A DNA stretch of 64,000 nt from an uncultured Eubacteriales bacterium (GTDB taxonomy: Bacteria > Bacillota > Clostridia > Oscillospirales > Acutalibacteraceae), in NCBI GenBank assembly GCA_934491515.1, contig CAKSTF010000005.1:25141-89140 (forward strand), in the 5' to 3' direction. Shown here one piece after another: positions 41,379-50,125 of the stretch. Within the stretch, counting starts at the first letter, position 1. The number at the start of each line of letters is the position of its first letter. The notes beneath the pieces are model-generated. The model saw only the letters and a list, made by a program, of their open reading frames with translations, did not search any database and had not been told where the DNA came from. The translations under genes and the position numbers were made by a program.

Positions 41379-44006
41379 TTATTTCTTAATCATATTTTTT
41401 ACCGTTTCGTAAACGGACGCGAGCGCTTCATCTATTTTGGAAGCGTCCCTGCCGCCTGCCATTGCGCTGTCGGGTTTGCCGCCGCCGTTGCCGCCTGCCG
41501 CCATCGCCACAGATTTTACAATATTTCCTGCGTTTGCGCCAAGGGCAATCGCCGCCTTTGAACAGCCGGTGCAGAAGGTTATTTTATCGCCGTTTTTAGC
41601 GGCAAGCACGGCAATTTCCGCCTTTTCGGAAGATTTTGCGCTGTCGGTCATTTTACGCAGTTCTTCGGGCGATACGCCGTCAAACCTTGCAGCCGCCACC
41701 AAAACGCCGCTTACCTCTTTTGCCGACTTCATAAGTTCGTTTATTTTGCCGGAATTCATCTTTTCTTCGAAAGCGGACAGTTTTTTCTGAAGTTCTTTCA
41801 CCTGAAGCGCAAGCGCTGCCGCTTTTTCGGGAAGTTCCTCCGGTCTGCCTGCTTTAAGCACGGCGGAAGTTTCGGTCAATGCGTTTTTGTATTTATCAAT
41901 AAGTTCGCAAACGTTCGTGCCGGTAAGCGCTTCTATTCTGCGCACGCCCGAAGCAACGCCTGTTTCGCTTATTATTCTGAAAAGTCCTATTTCTCCCGTT
42001 GATGATACGTGCGTGCCTCCGCAGAATTCCACCGAAGCGTCGCCTGCGTATACAACGCGTACAACGTCGCCGTACTTTTCGCCGAAAAGCGCCATAGCGC
42101 CCGATTTTCTTGCCTGCTCAATAGGCATTTCGCGGCATACTACGGGGAGGGACGAAAGTATTTCTTCGTTTACGGTGTTCTGAACTTCGCGTAACTCGTC
42201 CTCGGTAAGGGCGGAAAAATGCGTAAAGTCGAACCGACATTCCTTTTCGTTTACAAGTTGTCCCGCCTGCTCAACATGGTTGCCGAGCACCTTCCTCAGC
42301 GCCGCCTGCAACAGGTGCGCCGCCGTATGGTTGCGGCGTATCGCATTTCTGCGTTTTATATCAAACTGCGCCGTAACGGTATCGCCTACCGAAATATCGC
42401 CCGATACCGCAGTGCCTGTATGCATAAACACGCCGGAGGTGTTCTTTTTTGTGTCCGTAACCTTAAAACTACCGTTTTTAAAGATCAAAACGCCGCTGTC
42501 GCCTACCTGACCGCCCGACTCGCCGTAAAACACGGTTTTATCAAGCACTACCGTGGCTTTGCTGCCGGCAGTGGCTGCCGCAACGTGCTCGCCGTCCTTT
42601 ACAATGTCAAGAACGCGTGCCTCGCAGGATACTTCCGTATATCCTAAAAACTCCGTAGCCGGTATGTTTTCAAAGGTAATTTCGTTGCTGCTCCAGCTTT
42701 CACCGTCGGCGGCTTTTCTCGCGTTGCGTGCCGTTTCGCGCTGGCGCTGCATAAGTTCGTCAAAGCCGTCCTCGTCAACCGTCATACCGCGGCTTTCAAG
42801 TATATCCACGGTAAGGTCAAGCGGAAAACCGTAGGTATCGTACAGTTTAAAGGCGTCCGCCGCGGAAAGTTCGCCTCCCTCTTTAATAAGGCTTTCCAGC
42901 AGGGAAAGTCCCTGATCTATGGTTTTAAGAAAACTCGCTTCCTCGTTTGCGATTACCTTTTTGATAAGTTCCTGCTTTTCACGAAGTTCGGGGTAGCCCG
43001 ATTCGTTTTCTTTTATAACGGTTTCGGCAAGTTCCGCCAAAAACGAACGGTTAATACCTATAAACCTGCCGTGTCTTGCGGCGCGGCGGATAATACGCCT
43101 TAAAACGTATCCCCTGCCCTCGTTCGAGGGGATGATACCGTCGCTTATCATAAAGGTGGAAGCGCGCGCATGGTCGGTTATCGCACGGATGGAAACATCG
43201 GCTTCGGCTTCTTTTCCGTACTCTTTACCCGAAATTTCGCAAACCTTGTTAAGAATGTTTCTTACGGTATCCACCTCAAACATATTGTCCACGCCCTGTA
43301 TAACGCAGGCAAGGCGTTCAAGACCCATTCCGGTATCTATGTTTTTGTGTTCAAGTTCGGTGTAAGTGCCGTCGCCCATATTGTTGAACTGCGAAAATAC
43401 GTTGTTCCAGATTTCCATATATCTGTCGCAGTCGCAGCCGGGTTTACAGTCGGGAGAGCCGCAGCCGTACTTTTCGCCGCGGTCAAAGTATATCTCGCTG
43501 CACGGTCCGCACGGACCCGTGCCGTGCTCCCAGAAGTTATCCTCTTTTCCGAGTTTTACTATCCGTTCTTCGGGTACGCCTATTTCATCGCGCCATATAG
43601 CGTATGCCTCGTCGTCCTCCTCGTAAACGGAGGGCCAAAGCAGGTTTTTCGGTATTCCGAGTTCTTTTGTAAGAAATTCCCATGACCACGCGATAGCGTC
43701 GTGCTTAAAGTAGTCCCCGAAAGAGAAGTTTCCGAGCATTTCAAAATAAGTGCCGTGGCGCGCGGTATGACCGACACGCTCAAGGTCGGGCGTGCGGATA
43801 CATTTCTGGCAGGTGCAAACCCTGTTTGACGGCGGCGTTACCTCGCCCGTGAAATATTTTTTCATAGGCGCCATGCCCGAGTTTATAAGAAGCAGCGACT
43901 TATCGCCGTCCGGCACCAGGGGAAAACTTTTAAGCCGCAGGTGGCCTTTGCTTTCAAAAAAGCGCAAAAACCTTTCGCGTAATTCATTAAGTGACATCCA
44001 TTCCAT
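41379..44006 (-). CDS. alaS: Alanine-tRNA ligase
   Basis: 875 residues, full length. N-terminal aminoacylation domain (MEWMSLNELRERFLRFFESKGH, LVPDGDKSLLLINSGMAPMKKYF, FEMLGNFSFGDYFKHDAI), the central editing domain with HTAAHLLQAALRKVLG and CGGTHVSSTGEIG (zinc ligands), and the C-terminal DHHA1 region (GGNGGGKPDSAMAGG). RBS AAGGA. The promoter is a perfect consensus 80-100 nt upstream and the leader holds a hairpin at 44052-44067 (AGGGG / CCCCT). No T-box motif is seen. It leads an operon with HIT, phosphoribosyltransferase and PAP2 genes. Confidence 0.97.
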   Translation of the reverse strand: MEWMSLNELRERFLRFFESKGHLRLKSFPLVPDGDKSLLLINSGMAPMKKYFTGEVTPPSNRVCTCQKCIRTPDLERVGHTARHGTYFEMLGNFSFGDYFKHDAIAWSWEFLTKELGIPKNLLWPSVYEEDDEAYAIWRDEIGVPEERIVKLGKEDNFWEHGTGPCGPCSEIYFDRGEKYGCGSPDCKPGCDCDRYMEIWNNVFSQFNNMGDGTYTELEHKNIDTGMGLERLACVIQGVDNMFEVDTVRNILNKVCEISGKEYGKEAEADVSIRAITDHARASTFMISDGIIPSNEGRGYVLRRIIRRAARHGRFIGINRSFLAELAETVIKENESGYPELREKQELIKKVIANEEASFLKTIDQGLSLLESLIKEGGELSAADAFKLYDTYGFPLDLTVDILESRGMTVDEDGFDELMQRQRETARNARKAADGESWSSNEITFENIPATEFLGYTEVSCEARVLDIVKDGEHVAAATAGSKATVVLDKTVFYGESGGQVGDSGVLIFKNGSFKVTDTKKNTSGVFMHTGTAVSGDISVGDTVTAQFDIKRRNAIRRNHTAAHLLQAALRKVLGNHVEQAGQLVNEKECRFDFTHFSALTEDELREVQNTVNEEILSSLPVVCREMPIEQARKSGAMALFGEKYGDVVRVVYAGDASVEFCGGTHVSSTGEIGLFRIISETGVASGVRRIEALTGTNVCELIDKYKNALTETSAVLKAGRPEELPEKAAALALQVKELQKKLSAFEEKMNSGKINELMKSAKEVSGVLVAAARFDGVSPEELRKMTDSAKSSEKAEIAVLAAKNGDKITFCTGCSKAAIALGANAGNIVKSVAMAAGGNGGGKPDSAMAGGRDASKIDEALASVYETVKNMIKK

Positions 44007-44081
44007 AAAAAACTTCCTTAAAATATTATTGTCCGCAAACGGTAAACAGGGGCACCCACCCCTATTTGAACATACAAAGAT

Positions 44082-44110
44082 ATTATATAACGATTACGGC
44101 GTGTTGTCAA
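44082..44110 (-). promoter_or_regulatory. Consensus promoter of alaS
   Basis: On the minus strand TTGACA (44110-44105), 17-bp spacer, TATAAT (44087-44082). Confidence 0.92.
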
Positions 44111-44120
44111 TCAAACAGAT

Positions 44121-44162
44121 AAAAAAGAGACCCCGTCCTTTTTAAAAAGGACAGGGGTTTCT
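44121..44162 (-). terminator. Terminator of the ABC exporter operon
   Basis: CCCC-GTCCTTTTT pairs with AAAAAGGAC-GGGG (one bulged A), followed on the minus strand by CTCTTTTTT. Confidence 0.82.
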
Positions 44163-44167
44163 GCGTT

Positions 44168-46111
44168 TTATTCAAGTTCAAACGCTCCGGTATAAAGTTG
44201 ATAGTAAGTACCTTTTTGCGCTATAAGTTCTTCGTGGCTTCCGCGTTCAATTATCTCGCCGTTTGAAAGAACCATAATAACGTCCGAATTCTTTACCGTT
44301 GAAAGGCGGTGAGCAATAACAAATACCGTTCTGCCCTCCATAAGTTTATCCATACCGCGCTGAACTATCGCTTCGGTGTGGGTATCTATTGAAGAAGTCG
44401 CCTCGTCAAGAATCATAACCGGCGGGTCGGCAACCGCGGCGCGCGCAATCGCTATCAACTGGCGCTGTCCCTGAGAGAGATTTGAACCGTTATTGGCAAG
44501 CATGGTATCGTACCCTTCGGGCAGTCTTGTTATAAAACTGTCGGCTCCCGCAAGGCGCGCCGCCTCTATACATTCTTCGTCCGTTGCGTCAAGCCTGCCG
44601 TAGCGGATATTTTCCATAACCGAACATGTAAACAGGTTTGTTTCCTGCAAAACGATTCCGAGCGAGCGCCTTAAGTCGCCTTTTTTAATCTTATTTATGT
44701 TTATGCCGTCATAACGGATTTTGCCGTCCTCGATATCATAAAACCTGTTAATAAGATTGGTAATTGTGGTTTTGCCAGCACCCGTAGCGCCTACGAACGC
44801 AACCTTTTGACCCGGTTCTGCGTAAACGCTTACATCTTTAAGCACCTGTTTGCCGGGGGTGTAGGAAAAGTCCACGTCTATCATTCTTACATCGCCCTTT
44901 AAGGGGGTATATGTAAGCGTACCGTCGGAATGGGGATGCTTCCACGCCCATTTACCCGTGCGTTTTTCGCACTCGGTAAGATTGCCGTTTTCGTCCTCTG
45001 TAACGTTTACAAGCGTTACATAGCCGTCGTCGATTTCAGGTTTCTCATCGGTAAGCGCAAACACGCGCTGCGCGCCGGCAAGCGCCATTACTATGGAATT
45101 GAACTGCTGCGTTACCTGATTTATATTACCGGTAAACTGCTTTGTCATACCAAGAAACGGCACAAGAATGGAAATATTGAAAGCCATACCCGAAAGGCTT
45201 ATGTTTTTAACGCCGAGGGCGATGAAAAGTCCGCCTACCGTAGCGGCAAGAACATAAAGCACGTTGCCGATGTTCATAATTATGGGTCCCAAGCAGTTGG
45301 CATAGGCATGCGCGCGGAAACTGTTTTCGTAAAGTTCGTCGTTTACCTTGTCAAAGTCCTTCTCGGCATCCTTTTCATGGCAGAAAACCTTTATCACCTT
45401 TTGACCGTTCATCATTTCCTGAATAAAGCCTTCGGTTTTACCTACCGATTTTTGCTGACGTATAAAGTATTTTGCCGAACCGGCTCCCATTTTTGCGGAA
45501 ACAAAAAATATCAGAACCACGCCGAGAACGATAAGCAGCGTCATCCAAAGGCTGTAATAAAGCATTATAAAGAACACTGCAAGCACGATTACGGAAGCCT
45601 GCAATACCGTAGGCAGCGACTGCGAAACCAACTGGCGCAGCGTGTCGATATCGTTGGTGTAATAGCTCATTATATCGCCGTGCTTGTGGGTATCGAAATA
45701 AGCGATAGGCAGGTTCTGCATACCCGAAAACATACTGATACGCATTTTGTTTAAAAAGCCCTGGGTTATATACGCCATCAATTGAGAACGCACGGCGATA
45801 AATATAACCGAAAAGACGTACATTACTATAAGCTGAACAAGAAGCGGCAGTATTATCGCCTTTGCGTTGTTCCACGCAGCGGCATAATTGCCTGCCGAAA
45901 ATTCCGCGCTTCTTGTGAACACGGTTATCTGCTCAATTATCTTTTGCTGGAATATTGCCGGTATTGATGATACCACCGCCGAAAGCACCGTGCACACAAC
46001 GGTTATCGGCATAAGCACGGGGTAACTTTTAAAAAGCATTTTTATAACGCGGGAAAGAACGCCCATATCGAGTTTTCTCGGAGGGATCGCGTTTGCGGGT
46101 CTTTTACTCAT
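44168..46111 (-). CDS. Heterodimeric ABC exporter subunit with canonical ATPase
   Basis: 647 residues from the ATG at 46111 (GGAGG 8 nt upstream). Six membrane helices occupy about 40-350, with a cytoplasmic insertion of about 30 residues (DGYVTLVNVTEDENGNLTE and following) before the nucleotide-binding domain. Walker A GATGAGKTT, signature LSQGQRQLIAIARA, Walker B VMILDEATSSID with the catalytic glutamate, and H-loop IAHRLST are all intact. With the upstream partner it forms a type IV exporter of the BmrCD/TM287-288 kind; substrate unknown, drugs, lipids or peptides being possible. Confidence 0.93.
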   Translation of the reverse strand: MSKRPANAIPPRKLDMGVLSRVIKMLFKSYPVLMPITVVCTVLSAVVSSIPAIFQQKIIEQITVFTRSAEFSAGNYAAAWNNAKAIILPLLVQLIVMYVFSVIFIAVRSQLMAYITQGFLNKMRISMFSGMQNLPIAYFDTHKHGDIMSYYTNDIDTLRQLVSQSLPTVLQASVIVLAVFFIMLYYSLWMTLLIVLGVVLIFFVSAKMGAGSAKYFIRQQKSVGKTEGFIQEMMNGQKVIKVFCHEKDAEKDFDKVNDELYENSFRAHAYANCLGPIIMNIGNVLYVLAATVGGLFIALGVKNISLSGMAFNISILVPFLGMTKQFTGNINQVTQQFNSIVMALAGAQRVFALTDEKPEIDDGYVTLVNVTEDENGNLTECEKRTGKWAWKHPHSDGTLTYTPLKGDVRMIDVDFSYTPGKQVLKDVSVYAEPGQKVAFVGATGAGKTTITNLINRFYDIEDGKIRYDGININKIKKGDLRRSLGIVLQETNLFTCSVMENIRYGRLDATDEECIEAARLAGADSFITRLPEGYDTMLANNGSNLSQGQRQLIAIARAAVADPPVMILDEATSSIDTHTEAIVQRGMDKLMEGRTVFVIAHRLSTVKNSDVIMVLSNGEIIERGSHEELIAQKGTYYQLYTGAFELE

Positions 46112-47843
46112 TGCCGTCACCTCCGCTTATCTGCTGTTCATATACCTCGCGATATATCTCGCTGCCGGTCATAAGTTCTTCGTGATTGCCTACGGCGGTT
46201 ATTTTACCTGCATCCATCACGATTATCATATCGGCATCCATTACGGAAGCGATACGCTGAGCTATTATTATTTTTGTGGTATCGGGAATGTAAGTTTTAA
46301 GTCCTTCCCTTATAAGCGCGTCGGTTTTGGTATCGACCGCGCTTGTGGAGTCGTCAAGGATAAGTATTTTAGGACTTTTAAGCAGTGCCCTTGCTATGCA
46401 AAGCCGCTGTTTCTGACCGCCCGAAACGTTGGTGCCGCCCTGTTCAATGTGCGTTTCATAGCCTTCGTGGAATGTGCGTATGAAATCGTCGGCCTGCGCC
46501 AATTTGCACGCCGCAACGATTTCTTCATCGGTGGCGTTTTCGTTGCCCCAACGCAGATTTTCGTTTATTGTGCCCGAAAACAGCAGATTTTTCTGAAGCA
46601 CTACCGCAACCGCGTTGCGAAGCGCGGTTTTATCGTAATTTTTAACGTTCACGCCGCCTACGCAAACCTCGCCCTCGGTTACGTCGTAAAGCCGCGGAAT
46701 AAGCTGTATAAGCGTGCTTTTGCTGACGCCCGTACCGCCTATAATACCGACCGTAGCGCCGGAAGGAATTTTAAGGTTTATATCGGAAAGCGCATAACGC
46801 TTTGCTTTTTCGGAATATTTGAAACTTACGTTTTTAAACTCCACTTCGCCGTTTTTAACCGTCGTGACGGCGTTTTCCGGCTGCGTTATGGTGGGCGTTT
46901 CGTCAAAAACCTCTACTATACGCTTCATGGACTCGAGCGACATTGTAAGCATTACGTATATCATAGAGAGCATCATTAACTGCATAAGTATCTGTATTCC
47001 GTATGTAAGCATTGCGGAAAGCTGACCTACACCTATCGAACTTTTGCCGCCGATTATAAGGTAGGACCCTACGAACATAACGAAGATCATATTAAAATAT
47101 ACGCAGAACTGCATAAGGGGCGAGTTTATCGCAACTATTCTTTCCGCCTTTGTAAAGTCGGCGCGGATATCTTCCGCCGCCGCAGTGAACTTTTCTTTTT
47201 CAAACTCTTCGCGGGAAAAACCTTTTACAACGCGCATTGCGCGGACGTTTTCTTCAATCGACTCGTTAAGACGGTCATACTTTTTAAACACCCTGCGGAA
47301 AGCCGGCATTGCCTTTTTGGCAATCATTAAAAGTCCGAAAACAAGCAGAGGTATAATGATAACAAAAGTGGTTGCAAGCGCGCCGCCCATTATGTACGCC
47401 ATAACGATTGAAAATATAAGCAAAAGCGGAGCCCTTACCGCTATTCTTATGCACATAAGATAGGACATCTGAACATTGGTAACATCGGTTGTAAGGCGGG
47501 TAACCAAGGACGAGGTAGAGAACTTATCTATGTTTTTGAAAGAATAATCCTGTATCTTGTAAAAAAGATCGTGCCGCACGTTTTTGGCAAATCCGGCGGA
47601 CGCCTTTGCGCTTGTAAACCCTGCAATGCCTCCGCAGCAGAGCGAAGCCACCGCCATAACAGCCAAAACAACGCCGGTTTTGAGAACTTCCTGCATTTCG
47701 GCACCTGCCTGTATGCTGTTTACAAGGTTTGCGGTTATAAAGGGAATAATTGCCTCTATAATAACCTCGCCGGTGATAAAAATCAGGGTTAAAATTGTAG
47801 GCTTTTTATTTTCTCTTACACAACCGAGAAATTTTTTAAGCAT
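46104..47843 (-). CDS. Heterodimeric ABC exporter subunit with degenerate ATPase site
   Basis: 579 residues, six helices in the first 310 residues and an ABC domain after. The P-loop reads GGTGVSKST (369-377), with Ser in place of the Gly before the lysine, and Walker B reads ILILDDSTSAVD, with Asp where the catalytic Glu should be. Degenerate first subunits are normal in heterodimeric exporters, but the P-loop change is less common. The stop overlaps the next start by 8 bp, so the subunits are made together. RBS GGGAGG. An inverted repeat at 47868-47901 lies directly upstream. Confidence 0.92.
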   Translation of the reverse strand: MLKKFLGCVRENKKPTILTLIFITGEVIIEAIIPFITANLVNSIQAGAEMQEVLKTGVVLAVMAVASLCCGGIAGFTSAKASAGFAKNVRHDLFYKIQDYSFKNIDKFSTSSLVTRLTTDVTNVQMSYLMCIRIAVRAPLLLIFSIVMAYIMGGALATTFVIIIPLLVFGLLMIAKKAMPAFRRVFKKYDRLNESIEENVRAMRVVKGFSREEFEKEKFTAAAEDIRADFTKAERIVAINSPLMQFCVYFNMIFVMFVGSYLIIGGKSSIGVGQLSAMLTYGIQILMQLMMLSMIYVMLTMSLESMKRIVEVFDETPTITQPENAVTTVKNGEVEFKNVSFKYSEKAKRYALSDINLKIPSGATVGIIGGTGVSKSTLIQLIPRLYDVTEGEVCVGGVNVKNYDKTALRNAVAVVLQKNLLFSGTINENLRWGNENATDEEIVAACKLAQADDFIRTFHEGYETHIEQGGTNVSGGQKQRLCIARALLKSPKILILDDSTSAVDTKTDALIREGLKTYIPDTTKIIIAQRIASVMDADMIIVMDAGKITAVGNHEELMTGSEIYREVYEQQISGGDGNE

Positions 47844-47867
47844 TTTTACCTCCCATAAGAAAAACAG

Positions 47868-47901
47868 GAAGTATAACGCAGCCGCAGAAACGTTATACTT
47901 C
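47868..47901. promoter_or_regulatory. 11-bp perfect inverted repeat upstream of the ABC exporter
   Basis: GAAGTATAACG (47868-47878) and CGTTATACTTC (47891-47901) are perfectly complementary with 12 bases between, 25 nt before the exporter ATG. It has no T run. It could be an operator for a repressor coded elsewhere or an mRNA leader hairpin. A weaker AATCACG/CGTGATT hairpin nearby (47922-47958) may end the upstream coiled-coil gene. Confidence 0.6.
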
Positions 47902-47966
47902 GAAACGATTTATTAAATTTCAAAATCACGAACAAAAAAAGCATCCTGCCGTGATTATTTACCCCT

Positions 47967-48425
47967 TTATGCGAAATACTTTCGCGCTTCCTCAAGCGCC
48001 TTATCTATTTTTATCGCTTTTGAATCAAACGTGCCTTCCGAAGAGACCGCTTCAAGCACCTGCGATTTAGCAACTTCCGCCCTGCCTAAGATAAGGTTTA
48101 TGCGGTCGTCGCCCGCGTTTTGAAGTTTTGCCGCGTCGCATGCTTTAGCCGCGGCAAGAACAATTTCGCCTATCGCCTTTGCGCCGTAACTTTCGGCATC
48201 GTTTGAAACGGCGTTTTTAGCAATCTTATCTTCAAGTTTTTTAATAGGCGTTTCAAAGGTTTCGGTATTTTCCTCTAAAACCGTTTCCTCGGCCACCTTT
48301 TCTGCCGCTGCCGTTTCGGCGGTTATTTTTTCAAGTTCTTTATTAAGGTCCGCTATTTCGCCCTTAAGGCGCTGAACCTCATTAAAAAGCGCCGCGTTCT
48401 GCTCTAAAAGTATTTTTTTACGCAT
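47967..48425 (-). CDS. Small coiled-coil protein of unknown function
   Basis: 152 residues with no signal peptide. Residues 1-75 are a predicted coiled coil (LLEQNAALFNEVQRLKGEI, ELEKITAETAAAEKV), followed by a helical part (KAIGEIVLAAAKACDAAKL). DivIVA/SepF-like shape is only a guess; no family is recognised. The start overlaps the AI-2E gene stop by 8 bp, so it is the last gene of the ftsEX operon, which suggests a cell-envelope role. Confidence 0.75.
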   Translation of the reverse strand: MRKKILLEQNAALFNEVQRLKGEIADLNKELEKITAETAAAEKVAEETVLEENTETFETPIKKLEDKIAKNAVSNDAESYGAKAIGEIVLAAAKACDAAKLQNAGDDRINLILGRAEVAKSQVLEAVSSEGTFDSKAIKIDKALEEARKYFA

Positions 48426-49647
48426 TGCCGTCGCCTCCGTTTAATTTGTTTATATCGCCGTTGGAATTTGCGTAATCCGCACTGTCGGTCGACTTGCCTT
48501 TTCTTCTTAACAGATAATTTATTATCGCCGCAATAATGTAATATATTACCGCAAAGCCCGGAACGCCTATAAGCATACCTATTATGCCGAACATTCCGCC
48601 GCCCAGAACTATTGCAAATACTACCCAGAAAGTATCAAGACCTATCTTGTTGCCGAGTATCTTAGGCTCTATAATATTGCCTTCAATCGTTTGAAGAACT
48701 ATCTGGAATATTGCAAGGTATATACCCTTTACCGGATCGGATATAAGAACCAGTGCCGTAGTGGGTATACCGCCTATCCAGGGACCGAACACGGGAATAA
48801 CATTTGTTACGGCAATGATGCTTGCAATAAGCACGGGGTACGGTATACCGAGAATGGTAAGACCGATAAAACAGATAATTCCCATTATAAAGGAATCAAG
48901 TAATTTGCCGTTTATGAAGTTGCTGAAAACTTCGTGGCTTTTTGAAAGCCATTCAAAAATGCGTGTGACCGCCTTTTCGCGGAAAAGTGCATAAAACACC
49001 TTTTTGGTGCCGTTTACAAACTTTCTTTTTGAAAGAAGCAGATATATCGCAAATATTATGCCTATACCCAGATTTTTAACAAAATTAACAACGCTTAAAA
49101 TGCCTGTTGCCACCGACGTTGCAAGGCGGTTGACAAATGACGAAAGGTCGGTCTGCAGCCACTTTTTGCCGTATTCAAGCGCCGTTACAAACGCCTGCTC
49201 GGCACGCTTATCGTTCCTTACAAGTTTTTCCGCTTTGGATATAAGCGCGTCTATCTGACCGGGAAGTACCGTGATTATGTTTGTGATACTTGTTATAAAC
49301 TGCGGCACCACAAGTGCCACTATGCCTACAAGTATAATGCAGAAAAAGAGCACCGAAACGATAACGCTTATCGAATTGCCGGTTTTACGCGCGCGTTCGG
49401 GGTCTTTCATATGATTTTTAAGAAAAGGAATAAGTTTGCCGTTTAAAAAGTTGACAATAGGGTTTACAAGGTATGCAATAACCAAGCCGAAAATCACCGG
49501 CTGAAGTACATGCATAACGCGGCTTGCATATTTTGCAAGACCTTCTATACGAAGCATAAAGAAGTAAAAAACTATGCTTGCCGCAATAACCAAAAACGCC
49601 GTAAGACCCTTACGGAAATACGAACGTTTAAGTTCCTTGTCCTCCAT
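48418..49647 (-). CDS. AI-2E-family transporter
   Basis: 409 residues with about eight hydrophobic segments, including LQPVIFGLVIAYLVNPIV, GIPYPVLIASIIAVTNVIPVF split over two lines of the family motif, PWIGGIPTTALVLISDP and EPKILGNKIGLDTFWVVFAI. The family includes putative AI-2 exporters and sodium/proton antiporters, so the name does not prove quorum-signal transport. RBS GGAGG. It overlaps the VanZ gene by 20 bp. Confidence 0.92.
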   Translation of the reverse strand: MEDKELKRSYFRKGLTAFLVIAASIVFYFFMLRIEGLAKYASRVMHVLQPVIFGLVIAYLVNPIVNFLNGKLIPFLKNHMKDPERARKTGNSISVIVSVLFFCIILVGIVALVVPQFITSITNIITVLPGQIDALISKAEKLVRNDKRAEQAFVTALEYGKKWLQTDLSSFVNRLATSVATGILSVVNFVKNLGIGIIFAIYLLLSKRKFVNGTKKVFYALFREKAVTRIFEWLSKSHEVFSNFINGKLLDSFIMGIICFIGLTILGIPYPVLIASIIAVTNVIPVFGPWIGGIPTTALVLISDPVKGIYLAIFQIVLQTIEGNIIEPKILGNKIGLDTFWVVFAIVLGGGMFGIIGMLIGVPGFAVIYYIIAAIINYLLRRKGKSTDSADYANSNGDINKLNGGDGNA

Positions 49648-50125
49648 CAGCCCTTTTCCTCCTGTTATTAACTAATATCCAAAAAAGCGTTACCGCCGTA
49701 AGCGCCGCCGCGCTGTCAAGCAGAACATCGCTTACCATAGCGCCCCTGCCGCCCACAAAATACTGGTGTATTTCGTCGCTTGCGGCATACAGCGCGCAAA
49801 GTAAAAACGGAATTAAAAACCGCATACCGTACGGTATACTTTTGTACGTTACAAAGGTAAAAAAGGCGCAGGTTCCAAGCGTGAAGTAAAGCAGAAAGTG
49901 CGCCGTTTTTCTTACCGGATTATGCAAAGTATCAACTATTTTTTTCTGCTGTGCCGGTGTTTTTTCCTTAAATTTAGGGTAAAGACCGCGGCACAGATTT
50001 TCGGTAACGCTGCTGCTTTCGGCTGAGGATTCGCTTCCGTTTTGCGCGGAAAATCCAAAAATCACCGCCATTAAAAGCAGCAAAAGTATTGCCGAAATTA
50101 TTCTTACCGCAAGGGTTTTATTCAT
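49628..50125 (-). CDS. VanZ-family membrane protein
   Basis: 165 residues from the ATG at 50125, which overlaps the M23 gene stop as TGATG. Four hydrophobic segments are seen, with the VanZ motifs FGFSAQNGSES, NPVRKTAHFLLYFTLG and LYAASDEIHQYFVGGRGAMVSDVLLDSAA. VanZ was named for low-level teicoplanin resistance but the family role is unclear. Its place after ftsEX and the M23 hydrolase links it to envelope work. Confidence 0.9.
   Translation of the reverse strand: MNKTLAVRIISAILLLLLMAVIFGFSAQNGSESSAESSSVTENLCRGLYPKFKEKTPAQQKKIVDTLHNPVRKTAHFLLYFTLGTCAFFTFVTYKSIPYGMRFLIPFLLCALYAASDEIHQYFVGGRGAMVSDVLLDSAAALTAVTLFWILVNNRRKRADGGQGT

Noticed and set aside
44007..44081. Possible T-box leader for alaS
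   Set aside because: Only a 69-nt leader with one G/C hairpin; no T-box sequence and no antiterminator.
44930..45754. 274-codon open frame on the plus strand
   Set aside because: Antisense to the ABC exporter gene; composition typical of a shadow frame.
46182..46979. 265-codon open frame on the plus strand
   Set aside because: Antisense shadow of the second ABC exporter gene.
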